64,000 nt of DNA from Egibacter rhizosphaerae (GTDB lineage: Bacteria; Actinomycetota; Nitriliruptoria; Euzebyales; Egibacteraceae). A program made the translations under genes and the position numbers. The DNA lies in NCBI RefSeq assembly GCF_004322855.1, contig NZ_CP036402.1:4372001-4436000 (forward strand). Direction: 5' to 3'. Shown one piece after another: positions 9,553 through 17,216 of this stretch (positions within the stretch are counted from its first letter, which is position 1; each line of letters starts with the position of its first letter). The notes under the pieces are model-generated. The model did not search any database and had not been told where the DNA came from. It saw only the letters and a list, made by a program, of their open reading frames with translations.

Positions 9553-10707
9553 TCAGTAGGACCGCGGCAACCGCAGCGAGTGCTGGGCGATGTGGTTGAG
9601 GATCATCTCGCGGCTGACCGGCGCGGTGCGGGTGAGTCGGGCGGCTCCCCAATACGCGGCCAGGCCGTACTCCTGCGAGAGGCCGTGGCCCCCGTGGGTC
9701 TGGATCGCGGCGTCGAGGGCCTGCAGCGATGCCTCCCCGGCGGCGAACTTCGCCATGTTCGCGGCCTCGCCCGCCCGGGGGTCCCCCGCGTCGTGGAGCT
9801 CGCCGGCGCGAGCGGTCATCAGTCGCGCCTGCTCGGTTGCGACGTAGGCCTCCGCGAGGGGGTGGGCCACGCCCTGGTGCGCACCGATCGGCACGTCCCA
9901 GACCTCGCGCTCGTTCGCGTAGCGGCTCGCCTTGGCGAGCGCGTACCGGCCGAGGCCGTTGGCCTGGGCGGCTCCGGTGATGCGCTCGGGGTTGAGGCCG
10001 TCGAAGAGGGAGCGCAGGGCGCCATCGCGCAGGCCCACGAACCGATCGGGCGCCAGCGGCGTCCCGTCGAAGGTGAGGACGAACTGCCGCTCGGGGCTGG
10101 TGATCTCGACGGGGATCGGTTCGGCGGTCACGCCCGGGGCGTCGGTGTCGACGACGAAGAGGCCGAGCCGGGCGCGGCCGTGGGGGTCGGTGCCGGTGCG
10201 CGCGACGACGAGCACGGCATCGGCCTGGTCGACCCCCGAGATGTAGTGCTTGGCGCCGGAGAGGCGCCAACCCGAGCCGTCGGGTTCCGCTCGCGTCCTG
10301 AGCGCGTACGTGTTGCTGCCCGCGTCGGGCTCGGTGAGCGCGAACGCCATGATCGATTCGCCGCGCGCGATCGGTGGCACCCAGCGGCGCGCCTGCTCGG
10401 GAGTGCCGTGTCGGGCGATCACCTCGCCGCAGATGGCCGGTGACACGACGATGAGGAGGAGGGGGCAGCCCCCGGCGGCGAGCTCCTCTGCGACGATCGC
10501 GAGCTCGGTGACGCCCCGCCCGCCGCCACCGAGTTCCTCGGGCAGGTTGACGCCGAGGAAGCCCGCCTCGCCCGCGGCCCGCCGGAGGGCATCCGTCGTC
10601 CCGCCGCTGCGGGCCTGTTGCAGGAACCACTCGCTGCCGTGGTCGGCGGCGAGCGCGGCGACCGCGTCGCGCAGGAGCACGCGCTCCTCGGTGTCGTCGA
10701 GTTGCAC
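9553..10707 (-). CDS. Acyl-CoA dehydrogenase family protein (FadE-like)
   Basis: A 384-residue flavoenzyme expected to introduce an alpha,beta double bond into an acyl-CoA using FAD. Visible family segments are FALTEPDAGSNTYALRTRA (the FAD/substrate loop) near residue 125, the beta-domain GAKHYISGVDQADAVLVVAR, and a C-terminal helical domain with THGGHGLSQEYG. The usual IYEGTSEI-type tail is replaced by a VSREMILNHI-type tail ending LPRSY, so the position of the catalytic glutamate is not obvious. The GTG at 10707 is preferred because GAGGAG lies 8 nt upstream; an upstream in-frame GTG lacks a site. Divergent from the topoisomerase gene. Confidence 0.88.
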   Translation of the reverse strand: MQLDDTEERVLLRDAVAALAADHGSEWFLQQARSGGTTDALRRAAGEAGFLGVNLPEELGGGGRGVTELAIVAEELAAGGCPLLLIVVSPAICGEVIARHGTPEQARRWVPPIARGESIMAFALTEPDAGSNTYALRTRAEPDGSGWRLSGAKHYISGVDQADAVLVVARTGTDPHGRARLGLFVVDTDAPGVTAEPIPVEITSPERQFVLTFDGTPLAPDRFVGLRDGALRSLFDGLNPERITGAAQANGLGRYALAKASRYANEREVWDVPIGAHQGVAHPLAEAYVATEQARLMTARAGELHDAGDPRAGEAANMAKFAAGEASLQALDAAIQTHGGHGLSQEYGLAAYWGAARLTRTAPVSREMILNHIAQHSLRLPRSY

Positions 10708-10942
10708 CGGCGAACTCCTCGATCTCGGGCTGGAGAGCGGTGAACCACCGTTCACAGCCTACGGGAAGCCGGCGGGGCGGACGAGGCCGTGAGGGTGGTG
10801 GTCACCGCCTCGCCGGCGAGCGTGCCGTCGGGACGGGTGGTGGCGACACCGGGCGTCGCTCCTGCGGACACCTGCCACCGGCGCGCGGCCGTTCGCCCTA
10901 CGATTTCGGAGCACGATCACGAGCCGCAGCCGAGAGGACCCG

Positions 10943-13345
10943 ATGAGCGAGCAGCAGTTCGGCGACGAGCGCGTCGTCGACGTCGACATCGCCGAGCGCC
11001 TCGAGCAGTCGTTCCTCGACTACTCGATGAGCGTCATCGTCGGACGCGCGTTGCCCGACGTGCGCGACGGACTGAAGCCGGTGCAGCGGCGGATCCTGCA
11101 CGCGATGTGGGAGGCCGGACTGCGCCCCGACCGTCCGCATCGCAAGTGCGCCTCCGCGGTCGGCGACGTCATGAAGAAGTACCACCCACACGGGGACGTC
11201 TCGATCTACGAGGCGCTCGTGCGCATGGCACAGGACTTCGCGAGCCGGGAACCGCTCATCGACGGGCAGGGCAACTTCGGCTCGATCGATGGGGACGGCG
11301 CGGCGGCGATGCGCTACACGGAGGCGCGTCTGTCCCCGCTCGCGATGGAGCTGCTGGCGGGCCTCGACGAGGACACCGTCGACTTCGTCCCGAACTACGA
11401 CGGCTACGAGGCGGAACCCGTCGTGCTGCCGGCGCGGTTCCCGAACCTCCTGGTGAACGGTTCCTCGGGCATCGCCGTGGGCATGGCGACGAACATCCCG
11501 CCGCACGAGCTCGGGGAGACGATCGCGGCGGCGCGGCACCTCATCCACCACCCGGAGGCGACGCTCGACGACCTCATGGCGCACCTGCCGGCGCCGGATT
11601 TCCCGACCGGGGGGCGCATCGTGGACGACGGTGGTGTGCGCACCGCCTACGAGACGGGCCGGGGGCCGATCACCGTCGAGGCGGTCGCGACCACCGAGAC
11701 CCGCTCGGGTGGCCTGCCGCGGATCATCGTCACCGAGATCCCCTACCAGGTGAACAAGGCGACGCTGCTGGAGCGGATCGCGGAGCACGTGAAGAACCGC
11801 AAGCTCGACGCCGTCCGCGACCTGCGCGACGAGTCCAGCCGTGACGGGATGCGGATCGTGATCGAGCTGAAGCGGGGTGAGGACCCCGCACGGGTGCTCG
11901 CGCGGCTCTACAAGCTCAGCGACCTGCGCACCACCTTCCACGCGAACCTCGTGGCCCTCGTCGATGGCGAGCCGCGGACCCTGCGCCTGCTCGAGACCCT
12001 GCACGCGTACCTCGATCACCAGCGCGAGGTGCTCACCCGCCGGACCCAACACCGCCGGGACCAGGCGGCCTCGCGCGTGCATGTGCTCGAGGGTCTGCTC
12101 ACCGCCCTCGCCCACCTCGACGAGGTGATCCGCATCATCCGTGAGGCCGAATCCGCCGACGCGGCGCGGAACGAGCTGATGGGTCGGTTTGACCTGAGCG
12201 AGGTGCAGGCGACCGCGATCCTCGACATGCAGCTGCGGCGCCTCGCCCAGCTGGAGGCGCGCCGCATCCAGGAGGAGCACGACGATCTCGTCGCGCTCAT
12301 CGCCGAGCTCGACGCGATCCTGGGCGACCCCACCCGCCTCGACGGCCTGTTGTCCGAGGAGCTCGCAGCGCTGGCCGAACGGCACGCGAGCGGTCGCCGC
12401 ACGCGGCTCGCCGGCCCGGGGGAGGCCCCGGAGGCCGCGTCCGCGCCGGTGGCGGTGGGGGAGGAGCCGCTGCCCGAGCTCGGCGCCCAGCCGATCACGG
12501 TGTACGCGAGTCGCCAGGGCTACCTGCGCAGCGTTCCGCAGAAGCGGACGTCGACCGCCCACGGTGTCCCGAAGGATCCGGTGGCGACCGTCGTGCGCGC
12601 CACCACGGACGACGTACTGCTGCTCGTCGATGCCACGGGCACGGCGTACCGGGTGGCGCTGGCCGACGTCCCGGTCGTGACGATGCGCCAACGGGGGAGC
12701 ACGATCGCGCAGCTCCTCGGTGAGGCCCCCGCAGCCCCGATCGTGGGGGCGATCCCGCTGCGTGCGGAGACCGCCTCCCTGCTCACCGTGTCCGCGCGCG
12801 GCCTGGTGAAGCGCACCGCGCGCGAGGAGTTCGGGGGTCGCGCGCGCCGCGTGGGCGCCGCCAAGGTCAAGGACGGGGACGAGATCGTCGCCGCGCTGGC
12901 GTGCGGGGAGGACGACGAGCTCGTGCTCGCCCACGACGCGGGCCACGCCATTCGCTTCCCGGCCGAGGAGATCCGCCCGATGGGCCGGACGGCGACCGGG
13001 GTGGCCGGACTCAAGCTGCCCGCCGGCGCCCGGGTGGTGGGGTCCAGCGTCGTGTCCGCCGCGGAGACCGAGCAGGCCGAGATCCTGGCCCTCGCCGAGG
13101 ACGGGTCCGCGCGGCGGTACCCCCTTGACGAACTGCCTCGGCAGGGACGGGGCGGCAAGGGGGTGCAGGCCGGGTTCACGGCGCTCGCGTGGTGCGGCGT
13201 CGCGACCGACCTGCACCTCGTGGACGACGGCGGCGCGCGGCTCCTGCGGCCCGCCGAGGTCCCGATCGGCCGCCGGACCGGTCGCAGCGCCGAGCGGGTC
13301 GCCGGTCGGATCGCGGCCGTGGGTCCCGAGCGAGGGGCGGTGTAG
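10943..13345 (+). CDS. Type IIA DNA topoisomerase subunit A (GyrA/ParC-like)
   Basis: An 800-residue DNA breakage-reunion subunit. The winged-helix/tower region is intact, with [17 protein letters not shown] near 34 and the DNA-cleaving tyrosine Tyr125 in [11 protein letters not shown]-terminal beta-pinwheel follows a linker at about 490-515 and carries QGRGGKG at 734-740, one change from the GyrA box, so DNA wrapping (gyrase behaviour) is possible. The quinolone pocket reads HGDVSIYE, with Val86 and Glu90 at the classical Ser/Ala83 and Asp87 positions. No gyrB/parE gene is in the window, so it is either a second paralogue of the kind seen in actinobacteria or a displaced gyrA. GAGAGGA lies 5 nt before the ATG. 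The CHAD gene follows after 5 nt. Confidence 0.88.
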   Translation: MSEQQFGDERVVDVDIAERLEQSFLDYSMSVIVGRALPDVRDGLKPVQRRILHAMWEAGLRPDRPHRKCASAVGDVMKKYHPHGDVSIYEALVRMAQDFASREPLIDGQGNFGSIDGDGAAAMRYTEARLSPLAMELLAGLDEDTVDFVPNYDGYEAEPVVLPARFPNLLVNGSSGIAVGMATNIPPHELGETIAAARHLIHHPEATLDDLMAHLPAPDFPTGGRIVDDGGVRTAYETGRGPITVEAVATTETRSGGLPRIIVTEIPYQVNKATLLERIAEHVKNRKLDAVRDLRDESSRDGMRIVIELKRGEDPARVLARLYKLSDLRTTFHANLVALVDGEPRTLRLLETLHAYLDHQREVLTRRTQHRRDQAASRVHVLEGLLTALAHLDEVIRIIREAESADAARNELMGRFDLSEVQATAILDMQLRRLAQLEARRIQEEHDDLVALIAELDAILGDPTRLDGLLSEELAALAERHASGRRTRLAGPGEAPEAASAPVAVGEEPLPELGAQPITVYASRQGYLRSVPQKRTSTAHGVPKDPVATVVRATTDDVLLLVDATGTAYRVALADVPVVTMRQRGSTIAQLLGEAPAAPIVGAIPLRAETASLLTVSARGLVKRTAREEFGGRARRVGAAKVKDGDEIVAALACGEDDELVLAHDAGHAIRFPAEEIRPMGRTATGVAGLKLPAGARVVGSSVVSAAETEQAEILALAEDGSARRYPLDELPRQGRGGKGVQAGFTALAWCGVATDLHLVDDGGARLLRPAEVPIGRRTGRSAERVAGRIAAVGPERGAV

Positions 13346-13350
13346 CCCGC

Positions 13351-14340
13351 GTGGCATTCGAGTTGGAGCCCGTCCGGCCGCTGCCCGACGAGGTCCGGCG
13401 CGTGGCGGGTGAGACCCTCGACGACGCACTCGGACGCCTCCGGGGCGAGACCGGCGAGACGCTCGAGATGCGGATCCACGAGGCCCGCAAGCGCACCAAG
13501 GAGGCGCGGGCGGTGCTCAGGCTCGCGCGTCCCGCCCTCGGGGAGAGCGCCTTCCGGGCGCACAACCGGGCGCTGCGAGACGCCGCCCGGCTGCTCTCGC
13601 CCGTGCGGGACGCGCAGGTGTTGCACACGCTGGTCGCGGACCACGACGTCGAAGCGGCGGCGGTGGATGCACCCGACCCCGACGCCGCGGAGCGGGCGGC
13701 CGAGGCCCTCGAGGCGCGCGTGCGGTCCGAGCAGGGGCGCCTGGCGCAAGCACGGACGGTGCAGCGGACCGTGGAGGCGATCGCGGAGGTGCGCTCGGGG
13801 GTGGCCGAATGGCCGCTGGTGGGGGACCGTTGGCGGACGATCGGCCCGGGGTTGCGTCGGAGCTGGAAGCTCGCGCGCGACGGGATGGCCGAGGTCGCCC
13901 GCGGCCGGGCCGCGGAGGCACGGCACGAGTGGCGCAAGCGCGTCAAGGACACCTGGTACCACCTGCGGCTGCTGACGCCGCTGTGGCCCGAGTCGCTCGC
14001 CACGGAGGCGGAGGAGGCCCACCGCCTCTCGGACCTGCTGGGTGATGTCCAGGACCTCGCGGTGCTGGTTCACGAGCTGGGGGCGGGGTCCGACCTGGCG
14101 CTGGCGGAGGCGGACCGCGAGGCACTGAGTGCCTGGGCGGCGCGACGACAGGTACCGCTCCTCACCGAGGCACTGCGCCTGGGCGCACGGGTGCACGCGG
14201 AGCGGCCGCAGGCCTACGAGGCCCGCATGAAGGCGTACTGGCACGCGGCCCGGGAGACGGATCCGCGTGCGGCGGAGGTGGCCGAGAGGGTGGCCGCCCC
14301 CCGTGACCGCGCACCGACCGCCTCCGTGGCGCTCGACTGA
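13351..14340 (+). CDS. CHAD domain-containing protein
   Basis: A 329-residue all-helical protein of the CHAD family, whose members bind inorganic polyphosphate through conserved histidines and basic residues. Repeated helical motifs IHEARKRTKEARAVLRL (near 42), HNRALRDAARLLSPVRDAQV (near 71) and RHEWRKRVKDTWYHLRLL (near 191) are the two pseudo-symmetric halves, and SDLLGDVQDLAVL completes the pattern. No CYTH/triphosphatase domain is attached. It begins with GTG 5 nt after the topoisomerase stop and overlaps the nitroreductase by one base, so the three are probably one transcript. Why a polyphosphate-binding protein is coupled to a topoisomerase is not evident. Confidence 0.87.
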   Translation: MAFELEPVRPLPDEVRRVAGETLDDALGRLRGETGETLEMRIHEARKRTKEARAVLRLARPALGESAFRAHNRALRDAARLLSPVRDAQVLHTLVADHDVEAAAVDAPDPDAAERAAEALEARVRSEQGRLAQARTVQRTVEAIAEVRSGVAEWPLVGDRWRTIGPGLRRSWKLARDGMAEVARGRAAEARHEWRKRVKDTWYHLRLLTPLWPESLATEAEEAHRLSDLLGDVQDLAVLVHELGAGSDLALAEADREALSAWAARRQVPLLTEALRLGARVHAERPQAYEARMKAYWHAARETDPRAAEVAERVAAPRDRAPTASVALD

Positions 14341-14954
14341 TGGAGGTCGCCGACGCCCTGCGCCGGCGCCGCATGGTGCGCCACTACGACGGGCGCCCCG
14401 TGCCCGACGACGCGCTCGCGCGCATCGTCGACGCCGCGCGCCGCGCACCCACCGCCGGACACGCCCAGGGCCAGCACGTGGTCATCGTCGCCTCCGAGGA
14501 GGGACGCCGAGCCGTCGCGGCACGCTGCCACGAGGCCGAGCACGTCGCGCGCGGACGCCCCCCTTGGTTGTCCTCCGCGCCCGTGCACCTCGTGTTGTGC
14601 GCCCGACCCCAGGACTACCGGGACCGGTACGCCGCGGTGGACAAGGCCGCGCCGGAACGTCCCGACGCCTGGCCCGTGCCGTTCTGGTGGGTCGATGCCG
14701 GGCAGACGCTGATGGCGCTGCAGCTCGCCGCCGTCGACGAGGGTCTCGCGGCCGGCTTCCTCGACATCGCCGACCGCGCGGGGCTGCGACGAGACCTGGC
14801 CATCCCCGACGAGGTCGAGCCGATCGGTGTGCTCACGGTCGGCTACCCGGGAGACCGCGACGCCGTGGTCGGCTCGGCGCGCCGGCCCCGGCGACCGCGC
14901 ACCGAGGTCCTGCACGTCGAGCGGTGGGGTGCGGACCCCCCACGCGACACCTGA
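14340..14954 (+). CDS. Nitroreductase-family flavoprotein
   Basis: A 204-residue FMN-binding protein of the nitroreductase family. RRRRMVRHYDGRPVPDDAL at the start and AARRAPTAGHAQGQHVVIV around 37 are the FMN phosphate-binding and dimer segments, and AGQTLMALQLAAVDEGLAAG near 120 is the conserved central helix. Such proteins reduce nitro compounds, quinones or other electrophiles with NAD(P)H; some subgroups cleave aromatic rings. Its start overlaps the CHAD stop (TGATG), giving an operon topoisomerase-CHAD-nitroreductase. The specific substrate is not readable. Confidence 0.85.
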   Translation: MEVADALRRRRMVRHYDGRPVPDDALARIVDAARRAPTAGHAQGQHVVIVASEEGRRAVAARCHEAEHVARGRPPWLSSAPVHLVLCARPQDYRDRYAAVDKAAPERPDAWPVPFWWVDAGQTLMALQLAAVDEGLAAGFLDIADRAGLRRDLAIPDEVEPIGVLTVGYPGDRDAVVGSARRPRRPRTEVLHVERWGADPPRDT

Positions 14955-15035
14955 GCCCGGGGCCGCAGCCGCCTCGCCCCACGCGCGGACCCGCCTGGCC
15001 TGGCTTCATAGAGCCGGAGCCGCCTCGTCGTAACC

Positions 15036-15085
15036 GGGGCCGGAGTCCCCCGCCTCACGCGGGGCCGGAACCCCCCGCCTCACGC
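15036..15085. repeat. Two tandem 25-bp repeats at a gene end
   Basis: Two adjoining copies (15036-15060 and 15061-15085) of a unit beginning GGGGCCGGA and ending CCGCCTCACGC agree at 23 of 25 positions. The second copy covers the stop codon of the methyltransferase on the minus strand. Related fragments (GAGCCGGAGCCGCCTC) occur just upstream at about 15011. The array lies between two convergent genes. Confidence 0.75.
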
Positions 15086-15748
15086 GGGGGCGGCGCCTTC
15101 GGCCGGAGGGTGGGGATCGCGGCGGGGCTCAGTCGACGAGGCGGTCGCGATGCCCTGCACCATGGGCTGGAGCCGTTCCGCCCGCCCCGGGGTCGGGTGC
15201 GTGGTCAGGTCGTCGACGCGAAAGCCTGCGGCACGGATGGCCGTGAGGGTGTCGCGGTTGAGGTGGCAGCCGTTGCCGAGGCGGCGGCCGAGCGGTGTCA
15301 GGCGGTCCTGCCAACGGGACACCGCAGGGTCGCTGGCGCGCACGTGCTCGAGGAACAGAAACCGGCCGCCCGGTCGCAGGACGCGCCGGACCTCGGCGAG
15401 CGTCGCGTCGACGTCGTCGACGCTGCACAGGACCATGGTGGTGACGACCGTGTCGACGCTGGCGTCGGTGACCGGCAGCCGCTCGGCGGGGGCGTCGAGC
15501 ACCTCGGCCGGGGAGCGGGCGAGCTCCTCGCGTCCGCACAGCCGTCGACGCATGTGCGGGTCGGGCTCGGTGAGGAGCAGCCGGGTCACCGTCGTGGGGT
15601 AGCGGCCCAGGTTCGCCCCCGTGCCCGCGCCGAGCTCCAGCACGGTGCCGGCGGCGTCGGCGAGCAGCGCGTCCCGGCGGGGACCGATCACCGTGGCCTC
15701 GTACTTGGCACTGGCCCGGTCGTAGAAACGGGCATACAGGCGGCCCAT
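15080..15748 (-). CDS. Class I SAM-dependent methyltransferase
   Basis: A 222-residue Rossmann-fold methyltransferase of the UbiE/Methyltransf_11 type. SAM-binding motif I is VLELGAGTGANLGRYP near residue 35, followed by an acidic residue after the second strand (LTEPDPHM), motif LPVTDASVDTVVTTMVLCSV and the post-motif VRRVLRPGGRFLFLEHVRA. The ATG at 15748 is chosen because GGAGG lies 8 nt upstream; an in-frame start eight codons earlier has no such site. The substrate (lipid, quinone or small molecule) cannot be deduced; no partner gene is adjacent. Confidence 0.88.
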   Translation of the reverse strand: MGRLYARFYDRASAKYEATVIGPRRDALLADAAGTVLELGAGTGANLGRYPTTVTRLLLTEPDPHMRRRLCGREELARSPAEVLDAPAERLPVTDASVDTVVTTMVLCSVDDVDATLAEVRRVLRPGGRFLFLEHVRASDPAVSRWQDRLTPLGRRLGNGCHLNRDTLTAIRAAGFRVDDLTTHPTPGRAERLQPMVQGIATASSTEPRRDPHPPAEGAAPA

Positions 15749-16107
15749 GTCGATACCTCCTCTCACGTTCACGGATCGTCTCGTGCGAACTGCGTGGATC
15801 GCCGGATGCTCTAACGGGCGGTGGTGACCGTCACCTCGATGTCGTCGCCGTCATCGATGGCCCGAAGCATGCGGCCCTGCCCCGTCCGGGCGCCTCTCCG
15901 CGCGGGACGAAATGCTTCTCCGCTGCGGAGCGGTCCGGTGCGGGAGCCGCCTCCGCCCCGAGGAGGAGAACGATGTGGCCAGTTCCGCCCCGGGGTGGTG
16001 GAGGTCGCCAGGCATCCGGGGTGGAGGTCGCCAGGCATCCGGGGTGGAGGTCACCACGCATCCGGGGCGCTGGGTGTCGCCACCCCGGTGAGCCCCCGGT
16101 GACCGTG
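15749..16107. other. 359-nt intergenic region with minisatellite
   Basis: This stretch lies between the transaldolase stop and the methyltransferase start, both on the minus strand. It contains a three-copy 23-bp array (15998-16066) and GC-rich unique sequence. Open frames exist on both strands (for example 15811-16038) but none has a ribosome-binding site or a recognisable protein, so I see no gene. The methyltransferase promoter should lie near 15750-15830, but I see no convincing -35/-10 pair. Confidence 0.6.
15998..16066. repeat. Three tandem 23-bp repeats
   Basis: Copies at 15998-16020 and 16021-16043 are identical; the third (16044-16066) differs at three positions. The junction 17-mer GGCATCCGGGGTGGAGG occurs at 16011-16027 and 16034-16050, and again exactly at 40079-40095 in an unrelated intergenic region, so the unit is a dispersed element and not a local slippage product alone. 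Confidence 0.85.
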
Positions 16108-17193
16108 CTAGTCGAGGTGGTGGCTGACCGTCGCCACGGCTTCCTCGAACGAGGCCTCGAACTTCTCGACGCCCTCGGTCTCGAGCTCCTTGGTGACCTG
16201 GTCGAGGTCCACCCCGTCGGCGGCGAGCGCGTCGAGCTCCTGCCGGGCGTGCTCCGCGGTGCCGGAGAGCCGGTCCGCGATGTCGGCGCCGGACCGCGTC
16301 GCGTCGACGGTGGCCGGCGGCATCGTGTTCACGGTGTCCGGTCCGGCGAGCGCCTCGACGTACTTCGTCGCCCGGTACTGCGGGTCCTTCGTGGACGTGG
16401 AGGCCCAGAGCGGGCGTTGCGGGTGGGCCCCGGGGATGTCGGCGAGCGGGTCGTCCGGGCCCCCGTCGTTGGGAAGGCGGGTCCGGAAGGCCTCGTAGGC
16501 CAGGCGGGCGTTCGCGACCGCGGCGGCGCCACGTCGAGGATGGTCGTCACCGAGGAGCGGGTCGACCTTGCCGTCGACACGGCTCACGAAGAAGGAGGCC
16601 ACGCTCTGCAGTCGACGGACGTCGCCCCCCGCCTCGTGGTGGGCCCGCACGCCCTGAATGAACGCGTCGATCACCGCCTCGTAGCGAGCGACCGAGAACA
16701 GCAGGGTCACGTTCACGTTGACGCCCTCGGCCAGCAGCCGCGTGATCGCCGGCAGCCCCGGCTCGGTGCCGGGCACCTTGACCATGAGGTTGGGACGGTC
16801 CAGGGAGCGCGCGAGCTGCAGGCCCTCGTCGATCGTCGCGTCCGTGTCGAACGCCTTGGTGGGGTCCACCTCGATCGACACGAGGCCGTGCACCCCGTCC
16901 GTGGCGTCCCAAACCGGACGGAACAGGTCGCACGCCTCACCGACGTCGTGCATCGCGAGCGCCCAGAACGCCTCGCGCGGATCCGCGCCCCGCAGCTCGG
17001 CGAGCTGGGCGGCGTACGCGTCGTCCTCGCTGAAGGCGTCGGCGAAGATCGTCGGGTTGCTCGTGAGCCCCCGGATCTCGTCGGCATCGCGCAGCGCGGC
17101 CAGGCGACCCTCAGGACCGAGCCAGCTGCGCCTGATCGCGTCGAGCCAGACCGCCTGACCGAGACCGTGGAGATCGTGCAGCGGGTTGGACAT
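16108..17193 (-). CDS. tal: Transaldolase
   Basis: A 361-residue enzyme that moves a dihydroxyacetone unit from sedoheptulose-7-phosphate to glyceraldehyde-3-phosphate in the non-oxidative pentose phosphate pathway. The Schiff-base lysine is Lys139 in PNLMVKVPGT; GLTSNPTIFADAF near 42 and NVNVTLLFSV near 165 are also diagnostic. Length and motifs fit the actinobacterial/cyanobacterial Tal subfamily. The ATG at 17193 has GGGAG 7 nt upstream; longer frames read into non-homologous sequence. It lies 23 nt downstream of transketolase, its metabolic partner, and is probably co-transcribed with it. Confidence 0.95.
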   Translation of the reverse strand: MSNPLHDLHGLGQAVWLDAIRRSWLGPEGRLAALRDADEIRGLTSNPTIFADAFSEDDAYAAQLAELRGADPREAFWALAMHDVGEACDLFRPVWDATDGVHGLVSIEVDPTKAFDTDATIDEGLQLARSLDRPNLMVKVPGTEPGLPAITRLLAEGVNVNVTLLFSVARYEAVIDAFIQGVRAHHEAGGDVRRLQSVASFFVSRVDGKVDPLLGDDHPRRGAAAVANARLAYEAFRTRLPNDGGPDDPLADIPGAHPQRPLWASTSTKDPQYRATKYVEALAGPDTVNTMPPATVDATRSGADIADRLSGTAEHARQELDALAADGVDLDQVTKELETEGVEKFEASFEEAVATVSHHLD

Positions 17194-17216
17194 CGGGGAC
17201 TCCCTTCGAGCATTGG

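Noticed and set aside
7017-9599. 860-codon open frame on the plus strand
   Set aside because: It is exactly antisense to the P-type ATPase, is rich in Arg/Gly/Pro/Asp with no family motif, and arises from the high third-position GC of the real gene.
10898-13429. 843-codon open frame antisense to the topoisomerase gene
   Set aside because: His/Arg/Gly-rich mirror sequence with no motif; the plus-strand gene is unambiguous.
15811-16102. Small open frames on both strands in the 359-nt gap
   Set aside because: No ribosome site, no family, and they run through a tandem repeat.
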